The notes: a model not told the origin generated them from the letters alone. DNA of 49,671 bases from Lingula anatina (GCF_001039355.2 NW_019775431.1:237657-287327), one strand, 5' to 3'. Positions 32,964-43,080 are shown, counted from the stretch's first letter. Program-made: numbers and translations.

Positions 32964-35900
32964 TGACCTCCAAAAGATTCGCCAGCGTCCTGACCTTTTT
33001 GAGGAAATAGAACGAGATATCAAAATGTCGATGGATGGATATCATTCTGATGGGCCTCACACGACCAGTGAATATTTTTGGGTAAATGTCAATGTGTTTG
33101 CAAGTGACAGTTTCTATGCTTGTGTTTATAGATTCACTGAGAATAAAATTGGAGTCATTTGACTCTCTAGTCAGAGTCCAGCACCCCTTGACCCTCATGG
33201 GTTAATTTGACTCCTATATAAGGGTAAAATTACCTCACTACCAGTGATTTAGACTCTCTTATCAGAGTCAATCACCCCCTGGCTCTCATGGAGTCAATCT
33301 GACTCTAAAATCAGAGTCAAATTATCGGGGGCCAGTGTCTGATCCCTTTCACCGACTCTTTTCGCTCTCTGGACAGTAAGCTTCGTTTCATTACTTGTGA
33401 TGACAGTGAGCAGACGGCGTGGAGAGAACAGTTTTCATCTTTCTTTGTCAGTAAAAACATTACTTTATTGGCCATAGTTGGTTTTATGCATGAACAAGTA
33501 GTTTTCTGCGTGTCTCTGCATGCAGAACTCGTGCACTTAATTATTACTGGCCTGGGCTTTCAGTTGCCACACCCTTTATGTGATATGTTGGTATACAGGT
33601 CAGCAGGTTTTGTTTCCAGGTTGTAGGTTTGACCCACCAATGCATGTCAGTGGAGAGGTATGCTCACTCATTGATATATATGTCATGCTGTTTATTACCA
33701 GATTTACAAACTGTTTGTAATTGCTGATAAACGCTATATGTGATCGCATGGTGTCCGCCTCTGGATCGGGAGGACGTGGGTTCGAACCCGTCCGGGGACA
33801 CAACAATCTGAAATGAACGATATACTTGCTGTCTCTCCCCTTGACGCTGTTTTTGTTCATGATGTGCCAAGGAGTCAAAAATTCCTTAATATGGGGTCTT
33901 GGTGACTCTTTTGTAGAGATAAATCAAGGGATGAAGGGAAGTGTGAATGGAATCAATTGTGACCCTCCTGTGGGGTCTGGGGTGGCATATCTCCATCGGA
34001 GTCAACTTGACTCCAATTTGGAGTTATTTTAGGCAACACTGCTGGACTCCAAGTTTGGAGTCACTTGGACTCCGATTTTATTCTCAGTGTTTCCTTGATT
34101 TTTTTGGTCTCAGTATGCTACCAGCCTGCAACATTTTTCTCTCCATATTTCCTGAGTGCAAATGTCATTTTTATAAGGGTAAATGTGTGTCTTAATGAAA
34201 GATATAAGCAGCAAAACCTCAGGCCTCTGCCAAAAAAGCTTTTTGAAAAAATAACGTTTTTCTTAATTCAGCAATGAATGTACAAGGGAAAATTTCATAA
34301 GATGTTAACTTCAACAATTCTGGTGTATTAATCAAACTGCTTAAAAGAAGTTAAGGATCACTTAGAAAGGCAAACATTAAAAAAACGTTAACTGTTGAAT
34401 AATTAAATATTATTAAATATAAGTAGATCTAATCTGTACATATACGTAGATCAAATCTGGATCCATTTAAAATTGTGATCACTTCTTTCCCTCTTAAATA
34501 ATTCAAATTCTCATCAAAATTTGAGATCAGCCCACTTATGAACAAACAAACTGATAAACATACTCCTTCGTTTATGGATTAAAAATAAATTTTATAATAA
34601 TTCGACTCTTTCTGATGCAGAATTTAGACAGAATATACAGAAAAGAAGGCGAATTCAGGACCTGTGCACCGGGCACTGAAATAGACGCATACATCATTGA
34701 CTGTGGAATTCATCCTAATCACTCTGAATTCCTAGATGGTGAGGGGAAATCTAGAGTGAAGAAAGGTAAATAAGGCATAATTCAATAATAACCTATGATC
34801 TTATAACATGGTAAACAGACTACACAGATGAATTTTTATCAGAGTAACATAAGAGAGAGAGAGAGAGATAAGAGAATAATTAAAGGTACATACGAACCGA
34901 GCATCGGTGGAGCGTGGATTCCCAGTAACACATGTAAACCACTTCTACTAGATTCTTATATGACTCAAATAAATTCGACATGCCAAGGGATAAACTGAAT
35001 AGATCACTCGATCAGCCATAAAAGACCTTTAGACTGCTCTTTTCTTTAAATTTTTGGTTGTACTTTCGTGACCTACTTTCCTGCCCCATTGACATACAGC
35101 TTAGAATGCCAGCAGAAAAATCCGTTCAAACATCATTTTCGGTTAAAATTAAACAATGCCTTTTGGTAATTCTCTTAGTTATGCTACTTGAAACTATATG
35201 CTGGCATTTGGTTGGTTTTTGTGACAAAAAATTGACTTTGTATGCATCTTTAATCACAAGACAAAATTCTGAAGGCAGGCGACTTTCATGAAAGTTCTGT
35301 GTTTTGTATTTCAGGGTGGCACTATAAGAATGATTCCAATAATGAAGTTGGCGGATGGCACGGCACCTTTGTGGCTAGTGTCTTAGGAGGTAAAATCTGT
35401 GGAGTAGCCAGGAATGTGAACCTCATTGACGTCACGGTGTGCATGAATGATACTGAATTTTGTTTGTCGACTATCGAAACTGCAGTGAATTGGATAACGA
35501 AACAGGTTCAAGGCAACGGTGTCCTGTCAGTAATTAATATGTCATTCGGAACTGAGTTTCCCCGGTCTTTCGTCATTGCCGTGAAAGCGGCATTGAATGC
35601 AGGCATTCCAGCCGTGGCCTCCGCTGGGAATCACAACGAGTCCGATCCGTACGATAACACTGATTCGTGTCGAAGATCCCCAGCAAATATAACCAGGGCC
35701 ATTACAGTTGGCGCCACCAACAAAGCTGATTCCTTGTCTGCATTCAGTTTCTTAGGACCTTGCGTCGATATTTACGCTCCAGGGACGAATATTATAGGAG
35801 CCTATTACGAAGTCGACTCCAAGTATGGGATTGCTAATGGGACATCATTTGCAGCACCTCTCGTCGCCGGTGTAGTCGCAGGAATGCTGCAGGTGTTTCG

Positions 35901-36069
35901 CGATGCTAAGTACTACACAAAACCGTCGAAAGACGTTGTTAAGGACATTAACAAGTACATCATCAAGTATGCGGAGAAGAACGCAGTGAAGGGCCTCCCG
36001 AAGGGCAACAACAACTATATGCTTCAGACCACCGGTCTGTATACTGTTGCTAATGCTACGGCTTCTTAA
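32964..36069 (+). CDS. secreted subtilisin-like serine protease (proteinase K/PCSK9-like, S8), 5' exons not visible
   Basis: Three exons: 32964-33081 (second half of the I9 inhibitor prodomain, with DLQKIRQRPDLFEEIERD), 34621-34765, and 35315-36069 ending in TAA. All are GT-AG and in phase; about 338 residues are visible. The mature domain starts around W|NLDRI. Catalytic Asp is in AYIIDCGIHPNHSEF (codon 34699-34701), His in GGWHGTFVAS (35359-35361), oxyanion Asn in ASAGNHN (35629-35631), and Ser in NGTSFAAPLVAG (35845-35847). The full catalytic set is therefore present. The usual HGTHVAG reads HGTFVAS here. The first exon shown begins with one base of a split codon, so at least two upstream exons (signal peptide, first part of I9) are required. 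I found none between 28.6 and 32.9 kb; they may lie in the N gap, be further away, or be lost. A Tc1-like element starts 16 bp after the stop. Confidence 0.85.
33580..33690 (-). repeat. inverted-repeat partner of 32449-32570
   Basis: Reverse-complement copy of the repeat at 32449-32570, and about 1.0 kb from it. It lies inside the CACTGAG-ended element just upstream of its tRNA-like part. Confidence 0.8.
33734..33800 (+). repeat. tRNA-like segment, probably a SINE head
   Basis: An A-box-like tgatcgcatgg (33741-33751) and a perfect B-box-like ggttcgaaccc (33779-33789) are spaced as in tRNA genes. A T-arm (cgtgggttcgaacccg) and a 3' ggggaca are present. The 5' side offers no matching acceptor strand and the anticodon arm does not close with a normal 7-base loop. 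It is therefore not a functional tRNA gene. A tRNA-derived SINE relic is the simplest reading. Confidence 0.6.
34766..35314 (+). other. subtilisin gene intron
   Basis: Splits a glycine codon (g|gg), with donor aag|gtaaat and acceptor tgtatttcag. Contains a short (GA)n at 34853-34867 and nothing else noted. Confidence 0.8.
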
Positions 36070-36085
36070 TGTCTTACTTGAAATA

Positions 36086-36511
36086 CACTCTTGCTAAAAG
36101 TGATGGGATATTTCAACAGTACATAACATTTGTGTTTTAAATGTGTTCAAACTAAGTCGTAAGTGGTTCGTTGAAATGCATTTTCTACCTTAATATTACA
36201 TTTGAGCTTGTTTTTTATCACTTTGGTTTTGTTCTACCGATCAATGATGAATTTGATAAATTATCCGTAATTAATAGGGAAGAGCAAATGTTGAAGGAAG
36301 CATGGATTGGAGAAGAATACCGGAATCATCCAAAGATAAAGAATTTCATCTCAGAGTTAGTATTACGTGTAGTACCAGACAGCATAATGTCTTCTATAAC
36401 TCTAAGTTAACGGTCAAAGTTGGCAAAGGTTTTGTGTTAATTTTCACAGAGTACTTTGAAAGAAAATCACGTCCCTAATTTCCTTAATATTCCATCATTT
36501 TAGCAAGAGTG
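36086..36511. mobile_element. short element with Tc1-like ends, directly after the subtilisin stop codon
   Basis: Left end CACTCTTGCTAAAAGTGATG (preceded by TA) and right end CATCATTTTAGCAAGAGTG (followed by TT) are inverted repeats. They resemble the ends of the Tc1-like element at 37659 (CACTCTTGCCCAAAATGGTT). At 426 bp with no transposase, it would be a MITE of that family whose right TA has mutated. Confidence 0.6.
36171..36410 (+). CDS. open frame of unknown nature, possible exon
   Basis: An open stretch containing NREEQMLKEAWIGEEYRNHP and KIKNFISELVLRVV looks protein-like (amphipathic, charged) and could begin after the acceptor-like ttaatag at 36271-36277. No clear donor follows. It lies inside the Tc1-ended element. 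I recognise no family. It could be a captured exon, a degenerate exon, or chance. Confidence 0.25.
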   Translation: MKCIFYLNITFELVFYHFGFVLPINDEFDKLSVINREEQMLKEAWIGEEYRNHPKIKNFISELVLRVVPDSIMSSITLS

Positions 36512-36536
36512 TTTGTGCGTTGCTTTGAATTTGCAG

Positions 36537-36634
36537 CAATTCCCAATGGAACTATACCAGCGGAACTGTGGATGGCAACAATGTCCACCACACTGACTCT
36601 TCAGAACTTTAAATTTTTCTTAGATCAATACAAG
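36537..36634 (+). CDS. possible orphan exon, unknown protein
   Basis: After the acceptor-like tttgaatttgcag there is a 98-base open segment containing AELWMATMSTTLTLQNFKFF and ending LDQYK at a donor-like aag|gtataa. The composition is protein-like and the boundaries are plausible, but no neighbouring exon can be joined with confidence and I do not know the family. Confidence 0.3.
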
Positions 36635-37364
36635 GTATAAAATGAGACAAGAAAGATACGTTTGGACTTTTGAATATACCTGTAGCGGACTTTGAAAACA
36701 AAATATTCCACAGTGGCATGGAAAATACAGTGCATTTAGGACGCTCTACAATTTTTAAGATGCAGGTGTGCTTAAATCTTTACATCAAGTAATTTAAAGA
36801 CTGATATGAATGACTTAAAAGAATTTGCATGTGATCTATCATACTCGAATTTTCAAATTTTGTTAGCTAGCACCCTTTTTGAATGAACATGCCTTCACAT
36901 GGACAACTAAAAGGCAGAAATGCTACTCACAGCAATTTTCCACCCGTGAAATCAAATATGAGTTGTATATTACAGATGCCCTCTTTTTGTCTTGTAACTC
37001 AGCTGCTAATAAATTCAAGCATGAACGCAAAGGTTTGCATGTTTATATTATTCTGTACCGACATATAATACATCATTGGTAAACCATGTAATTCAATTGA
37101 AAATAAAAAAAAATTTAATATTTCCAGATAATTTCATTTCATAAACTATCACAAAATATCGACATTCATGATTAAGATGCAGTTAATGAAAGAATAAAAA
37201 AAGACATTTATTTTGAACACGGGGCCAAGAAAAACACTATTTTAAACAGCATTCCAGGCAGTATGATTTGATTGGTTCGCGACACATTTATCTGTATGTT
37301 TGCGCGGATAGTGGTTCGAGGCGTGGAGGGAATTATGATAAGAAAATGAGTAAATAAATATGCT
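36635..37364. other. non-coding stretch, nothing recognised
   Basis: AT-rich, with only short open frames and no repeat partner seen. Confidence 0.5.
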
Positions 37365-37658
37365 GTAGAAGCATGCATCTTGACCCGTCGTAGCGGGGAG
37401 ATAAAATAAATAAATAAACTAATAAATTTATTAATTAATAAATAATTGTGCAATAAAAGCATGCCCATCAACCCGTCGTAGTGGGGATAATGAGATAAAA
37501 TGTGGTATAGAGCCTTGCCCACCAACCCGTCGTAACGGGAATAGTAAATTATAAATGAACATGCAATAAAATCATGTCCATCAACTGTCTAAGCTGGTAT
37601 GTATAATATAGCGAAAAAAGTATTACCCATCAACCAGTCGTCGTGGGATACTAAAATA

Positions 37659-38313
37659 CACTCTTGCCCAAAATGGTTGGTACACGGAAACTTTGGGATG
37701 CATATCGCCCTGTTTCTTTCATTATTATTGATATTATCAAATTAATACTGTTTATATTGTTAAATATGTGAAGCTGGAGGATTGGTTACGTCAAGGAGCA
37801 ACAACCAATGCAAATGTGAAAAAAGCGTTAATTTATTTAGGGTTTTTTCTTCTCATGCCTCCAAAAAGAGTCCCTTTTTTACATAACAGTACCAAGTGAA
37901 AATTAATCATTAATTTATACTGTGATTGACAATTAATATGAAATTAGGGGAAATTGTCAAGAAACATCTTCAGAGTTCATTATTAATCTAAATAGCGGGT
38001 ATGCCCACCCCGAGCTTGAATAATGGCCGCCAGACGGCGTGGCATACTGTGAACTAGAACTACAGCTCTTTGGAGAGGAATTCTGGTCCATTCATCTTGA
38101 AGAGCATCTCGCAGTTCATCTAAATAATAAAATAATAAATTAACGCTTTTTTCACATTTGCATTGGTTGTTTCTCCTTGACTTTTATCAATCCTCCAGCT
38201 TCATATATTTAACAATATAAACAGTATTAATTTGATAATATCAATAATAATGAAAGAATCAGGGCGATATTCATCCCAAAATTTCCGTGTACCAACCATT
38301 TTGGGCAAGAGTG
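37659..38313. mobile_element. Tc1-like element, internally deleted, about 180-bp inverted repeats
   Basis: 655 bp flanked by TA on both sides (37657-37658 and 38314-38315), the Tc1/mariner target duplication. Ends start CACTCTTGCCCAAAATGGTT, and the inverted repeats run about 180 bp with only a few differences, pointing to fairly recent arrival. Between the repeats lies the 3' end of a Tc1 transposase on the minus strand. It cannot move on its own. Confidence 0.93.
37983..38122 (-). pseudogene. Tc1-like transposase, C-terminal remnant
   Basis: The minus strand encodes a C-terminal segment with the Tc1 hallmark W-x-x-IP-x-Q, followed by HSMPRRLAAIIQARGGHTRY and a stop at 37983-37985. Only about 45 residues remain. 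The DNA-binding part and the DDE catalytic core are deleted. Confidence 0.88.
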
Positions 38314-38365
38314 TATACATAAATTTTCAGTAAATGTATGCCTACTGACCTGTCGTAACAGGGAG

Positions 38366-38367
38366 AA

Positions 38368-38410
<43 letters not shown>

Positions 38411-38411
38411 A
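38366..38411. repeat. (AAAT)n microsatellite
   Basis: About 11 tandem aaat units within the spacer of a minisatellite unit. Confidence 0.9.
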
Positions 38412-38685
38412 TGTGCAATAAAAACATGCCCATCAATCCGTCGACGTGGGATAATAAATGTGAGTAAAGTTACAGTAAAAGTATGCCAACTCACCCGTCG
38501 TAGCAGGGAAAATAATAATAGAAAGTTCATATTATAAACAAATTAGCATGTCATAAAAGCATGCCCATCGGCCTGTCGTGGTCATGAAAAAAGTCTGTAA
38601 ATCTATGAATCCGGTCAAAGTCATTACGTAGATTCATCCGTATAACTACAGTAGAAATTGCGTGGGGTAGAGAACGTCGGGTGTT

Positions 38686-39924
38686 TTGCAAACTCGGTAT
38701 GAAAGAATGTATTTACAACATGATTTAGAAAAAATCCCAAGACCAACTCCTACAAATATTAAAAGTAGTAGACCCACACCTGCACCTAGAAGTAGTGAAA
38801 AGAAAAGTTTGGAAACCCCTGTGAAAAAACCAATTCTGAAACTAGAAGAGAGTGAAAGTGACAGTGAAAGCGAAAGTGAATCTGAATGTGAACAGAAGAA
38901 AAGAGTTCCTTTAGTTGAAAGAGAAAAAGGACCTGTTCATAAAATGCCTGGTTTTAGTGGGAATGGAAAAGAAAATTGGGAAGGTTTTGTATTTTAGTTT
39001 GAAGGCATGGCAGAAAGATATGGATGGAATGATAAAATAAAAAGTAGCAGATTGATTGAATGTTTGGAAGACAGAGCTCTTGAGTATGCGGTAGAGTTTG
39101 GAAACTGCAAATATAAACGTTTGAAAGAAGTGATGTCAAAACGTTTTAGTATGAAAGAGTCTGCTTCATCTGCACGCAGAGCACTTCAATCAATGAAGCA
39201 GGTGAAAGTGAATCTTTGCAAGATTTTTCTCATCGTGTGTTCATGGCATCTAGAGAGGGATATGCAGAAGGTGGTGAAGGAATAGCTGTGGATTCATTTT
39301 TAAGAGGGTGTCGTGACAACGAATCTGCAAAGTTGGCTATGGATAAAGAGCCTAAATACTTATTTGAAGCATTAGAGTTTGTGAAAGTTGCAAACAGTAA
39401 CTTCAAAGCAGTGTATGGTACAGGTGGAAAAAATGTGCATATTAGACAAGTTGGAATGTCTGATCAGTGTTGAGAATGGAAGTAATAGTCAATTACTCTA
39501 CAACATGCAAAGAACCATGTCAGCAATGTGTGATCAGATGAAAAGAATGAATGATGCATGGGTGTCACCGTCAAATTCTCAGAGAAATCCTAGTAAAATG
39601 GTAAAGTCACCCCAGAATGGAAACATAAATCAAAGTAGAGGGGGTCCACCACAATGTTTTAAATGTGGAGAAAGAGGTCATGTTCAAAGGGATTGTAAGA
39701 ATGAAAATGTAGAACATCCACCTAATGCCAATGTTAGTAAAAATGCCAGTCCAAGTTCTATTTTGATTTGTCATAAATGTGGACAGAGAGGTCACATTCA
39801 AACAAATTGCCCTCAAAATAGAGAATTACCAAAGAATCCTCCTCCCGGTGCAAGAAATTCGGTAACTAGAACGGGACGAATTGACCGACCGGATTTCGGA
39901 TCCCTTACATGTACTTCATGTTGA
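38686..39924 (+). pseudogene. Gypsy gag, broken, with two zinc knuckles
   Basis: Structural protein that packages element RNA. It opens at 38686 with a basic, proline-rich stretch and a serine/glutamate run. An in-frame TAG at 38995-38997 and frameshifts near 39210 and 39475 split it into four open pieces. The last carries two CCHC knuckles, CFKCGERGHVQRDC (39655-39696) and CHKCGQRGHIQTNC (39769-39810), both with the full C-x2-C-x4-H-x4-C spacing. Confidence 0.88.
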
Positions 39925-39976
39925 AGGTCGGATTATGGATAGTGGAAATTTGAAAATGATGAATGTTGGAGAATAA

Positions 39977-40784
39977 GTGGGAGAAAATTTTGTGATTCCT
40001 GTTAGTGTAAGTGGTGTGAAAACATTAGCAGTTGTGGATACGGCAGCTCAATTTACTATCGTAAATAAAATATTTTATAGTAAATTGCAGGGTGTGCCTG
40101 AGTTTTGTGAGACTCTGAAATTAATGCTTGCTGGAAAAAAATGCATTTATGATGGGTCATAGAGTAGAAAATTTGAGTATTGAGATTGATGGAATAGAAT
40201 ATAAGGAAAATGTGTATGTTGCAGATTTGCAAGAAGGAATTGATATGTTGTTGGGATTGAAGTTTTTGAAGGAGAGAAATTGTGTGGTGAATTTAGTTGA
40301 TCATACTTTGATCATTGGAGAAAAATGTGTACAGGGAAGCATAGAAGTTGAAGGTGACTCTGGTTTGAGTAAAGTGAATGGTGAGACAGAAGCTAAAAAT
40401 GATGAGAAATGTGTTGATGAATTAGAGAAAGAATTTGAAATTTGTGAAAATATGGTGAGAACGAAAAAGAGAATAGTAGTTCCTCCATTGACGGTGATGA
40501 GAATTTCTGTTTGTGCAGATTATGAGTTAGAGAAAAAGAAAGAGTATGTAATTTAACCTTGTGTTGATAGACAAGTGTTGGTATCTTGTACGTTAGTTAA
40601 AGGTGATGATGTTGTTCCTATAGAGATAGTGAATGATGGAGAAAGAAATGCTGTTTTGAAAGCAGGTAGTGTGTTAGGTGTTATTAAAGAAGTTGAAAAT
40701 GTTGATTCGGAAGTGAGATGTAAAAAAGATTTAGATGGAAAAGCTAGGGTGTCTGCTTGTAGTGTTCACAAATATAACGTGTAG
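39977..40784 (+). pseudogene. Gypsy aspartic protease region, broken
   Basis: A retropepsin-like segment with the active-site motif VVDTAAQFTIV (D-T-A-A at 40037-40048; most Gypsy proteases have D-S/T-G-A). Then come ADLQEGIDMLLGLKFL and VNLVDHTLIIG, matching the flap and C-terminal strand pattern of the family. It is split by a frameshift at about 40150 and a stop at 40554. The linker to RT is open to 40784 and is then cut by the insertion. Confidence 0.8.
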
Positions 40785-40788
40785 TGTT

Positions 40789-41325
40789 CACAAATATAAT
40801 TCCCAGACATGTAAATTAATTTGATTAGAGTCGATTGCTTGTGCACTCGACTCGTTTTATGGCCTTACCTGAAGTCATGTAACTTAAGTGGACGTGTGCA
40901 ATTTGAATAATTAAAATTAGTATGTACTGCCAAATACTGCAGCACAGAATCCACCTAAAGATAAGAAATAGGTATAAAAGACGTATAGAATTAATATCGG
41001 GGGGCAGACTGAAGAAGACACGAAGTGGACTGCTCGTCGAAGCTATGGGAGACGGCTTAGACGTTGGAGGCTTCACGTATAGAACATGTAGTTAGAGATC
41101 GTCAACCAATAAACCATTAAACTGGTCATTATGTGGACTTGGGTTTTCTTTGCGCGACCATACGTAAAGCTGACACGAACTGTGGAATCTTTGGATCGCG
41201 TTATCCACTGAGTAAGTCTAAAACGTAATGTCCTATTTCGAGCCCACGCTTGAATTAAGCGTTCTAAATTACATAAGTTTAGGACATTCATCTCATATGT
41301 ATATGTCAAGGTACATAACATGCTG
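40789..41325 (+). mobile_element. insertion between protease and RT, candidate solo LTR
   Basis: About 540 non-coding bases interrupt the pol frame: YNV before and NKVEMK after can be read as once continuous. It holds a TATA-like ggtataaaag (40971-40980) and AATAAA (41108-41113) in LTR-like order and spacing. A 22-bp phrase (gtagtgttcacaaatataa) is duplicated at its left edge. Exact ends and target duplication are unclear, so solo LTR is a hypothesis. Confidence 0.5.
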
Positions 41326-42206
41326 TGAATAAGGTTGAAATGAAGTTGAATATAGATGAAAATGTGGATAAAACAGAAGTGATGAGAAGTTTGAAAAGAG
41401 ATTTGCCTGAACATTTGCAAGATTTTTTTGAAAGATCGAGTGAGGAGCTTGATTCAAATGAAATGGTTGCATTGTGTGGAACTTTGAGAGATTATGAAGA
41501 TGTATTTGCAAAGCATGATCTTGATTTAGGGTGCATGAAAGGTGTTAAGCATACTATTAACACTGGTAATGCAGCTCCTGTGAAACAGAAATTGCGTAGA
41601 ACTCCATTGGGAATGGAAGGAGAAGAGAAAAAGATGCTTGAAAAGTTGTTAGCTTCTGATGTTATTCAGCCGTCAAATTCTGAATGGGCTTCTCCACCAG
41701 TTTTAATAAGAAAGAAAGATTGAAGTGTTAGATGGTGTGTGGATTATAGGGAAATAAATAAGAAAACTATCAAGGATTCTTATCCTATTCCAAACATTGG
41801 TGATTGTTTAGATTGTCTGGCTGGAAATCAATTTTTGAGTTTGATTGATATGCCTCAAGGATATTTTCAAATTGAAATTGATGAGAAAGATAGCAACAAA
41901 ACTGCATTTATCACCAGATATGGTCTGTATGAGCATAAGAGAATGGGAATGGGACTTACAAATTCTCCTGCAAAATTTTCAAGAGCAATGCAGTTAGTAT
42001 TGAGAGGTTTGACTTAGTAGAAAGTGTTGGTGAATCTGGATGATATCACTGTATTAGGAAAGAATTTTAGAGATCTTAAGAATTTGAAAGAGGTATTGGA
42101 GAGATTGCGTTCTTACAATTTGAAGTTAAAGCCTAAGAAGTGTTTTCTTTTCCAAACAAAGTGTGATTTCTTAGGAAAGTCTATCAGTAGAGAAGGTGTT
42201 GGTTAG
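41325..42206 (+). pseudogene. Gypsy reverse transcriptase, broken and truncated
   Basis: RT blocks in order: VIQPSNSEWASPPVLIRKKD, a stop at 41721-41723, RWCVDYREINKKTIKDSYPI, LIDMPQGYFQIEID, TAFITRYGLYEHKRMGMGLT, a stop at 42015-42017, then the catalytic LVNLDDITV (42033-42044). The usual first residue of the Y-L-D-D box is N here. The last recognisable block is CDFLGKSISREGVG, then a stop. RNase H and integrase are missing. Confidence 0.88.
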
Positions 42207-42395
42207 AAAATGGTGAACCGAGAGAGTCAGTAGTTTTTATTTATTTGAATTTGCTTTGCTTCTTATTTGAATAATAATGTGTACATAGTAAATGCGGCAA
42301 TGCTGTAATACTATGTTAGTAATGTAATATTATTTTAAAATTCATTTGAAAGAAAAGATCATTATCAAGTTATTTTTGTTCAAGAAAATAAACCA

Positions 42396-43080
42396 TTGTA
42401 TAAGTTTATTTCAGATATGGATGATTTAGACATGCTAGATGAAGCCTGTTTTGTCCCTGATTATGATGACAAAGATATGGTGGAAGATCCTACTGTCCAA
42501 ATTGGTGAAGAGGGGGAGGAAGTTGCCCACTCAAAGTGCAGAAAGAAGAAACAGAGGAAAGAAGTTGCGTGGTTTGTGTCTGGTGTCCAGTGCTGACCTA
42601 AGTAGACATCTTGGACGTCATGTGAAATCTGTTCATTTGCCGTGGTATATGACTCCAGGATTGGTGTGTTGGCATTGTAGATCAATGGAAAAGGATAATT
42701 CGCTACGTAAACATCATGGTGATGTTCATTCATGTGGAACTGGTGAATTCGAGGAAAAACTGTGGATCCAGTTGATGAATGGGTTTATATATTTCCTGAT
42801 ATTGACACTAAATATGAGAAATATATGGGAACTGATGGACTATGTGCAAAGTGAAGGACTAGTAATGTTGCCAGATAACTGTTCCAAGGAGGACATTAAC
42901 TTTGTGAAAATATACATTCATGGAAATTGCATGGAGCCTAAGACTGAGATTCTGAATTCTTTGTTGATTTTGTTTCACTGGAGAACTTTGTATCATCTGT
43001 TACAAAAACTATCATTAGAGGATCGTGAACTCAGTAGACATTGGTATCGGAGGATGAAATTTACTTTACTGCATGGATAA
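42396..43080 (+). pseudogene. zinc-finger-like ORF at the 3' (env) position of the Gypsy element
   Basis: Two overlapping open frames (42396-42596 and 42439-43080) look like one gene with a frameshift near 42570. The first is acidic and then lysine-rich (KCRKKKQRKE). The second carries SADLSRHLGRHVKSVH and CWHCRSMEKDNSLRKHHGDV followed by H, which fit the histidine half and then a full C2H2-like finger. It lies where errantiviruses carry env, but shows no signal or membrane segment of an envelope protein. A DNA- or RNA-binding accessory protein is the likelier reading. Confidence 0.55.

Larger units (their letters stand above)
33135..34089. mobile_element. non-autonomous element with CACTGAGAATAAAAT ends and many GAGTC motifs
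   Basis: 955 bp. Its left end cactgagaataaaattggag is mirrored at the right end (actccgattttattctcagt plus g). GAGTC or its inverse GACTC recurs about 20 times, clustered in the outer 200 bp on each side. No transposase is present. Target duplication is unclear (possibly TT), so the superfamily is unassigned; CACTG ends occur in more than one DNA-transposon group. Confidence 0.75.
33082..34620 (+). other. subtilisin gene intron containing transposon sequence
   Basis: A 1.5 kb intron between the prodomain exon and the catalytic-Asp exon. Most of it (33135-34089) is an inverted-repeat-ended element carrying a tRNA-like segment. Confidence 0.75.
37365..38590. repeat. minisatellite with a hairpin core, split by a Tc1-like insertion
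   Basis: Units of about 50-75 bp read roughly: gcaataaaagcatgcccatc, aacccgtcgtagcgggga, then a variable (AAAT)n-rich spacer. Core copies start near 37384, 37472, 37524, 37573 and 37633 on the left, and near 38348, 38438, 38493 and 38570 on the right of the insertion. The core cccgt-cgta-acggg can fold as a 5-bp stem with a 3-4 base loop; in several copies one side has changed. The array was continuous before the Tc1-like element entered. Confidence 0.8.

Noticed and set aside
33734-33800. A functional tRNA gene
   Set aside because: The B box and T-arm are good, but there is no 5' acceptor strand and no proper anticodon loop; a SINE-like relic fits better.
33600-33878. Minus-strand frame with a GSNPRPPDPEADT-type sequence
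   Set aside because: It is the translation of the tRNA-like/SINE segment, not a protein family.
40990-41050. Hammerhead-ribozyme-like phrase (gactgaagaagacacgaagt)
   Set aside because: The invariant CTGATGA and GAAA core elements are altered and stem pairing does not close.
42396-43080. An envelope gene of the Gypsy element
   Set aside because: No signal peptide, transmembrane or fusion-type segment; the Cys/His pattern points to zinc fingers instead.
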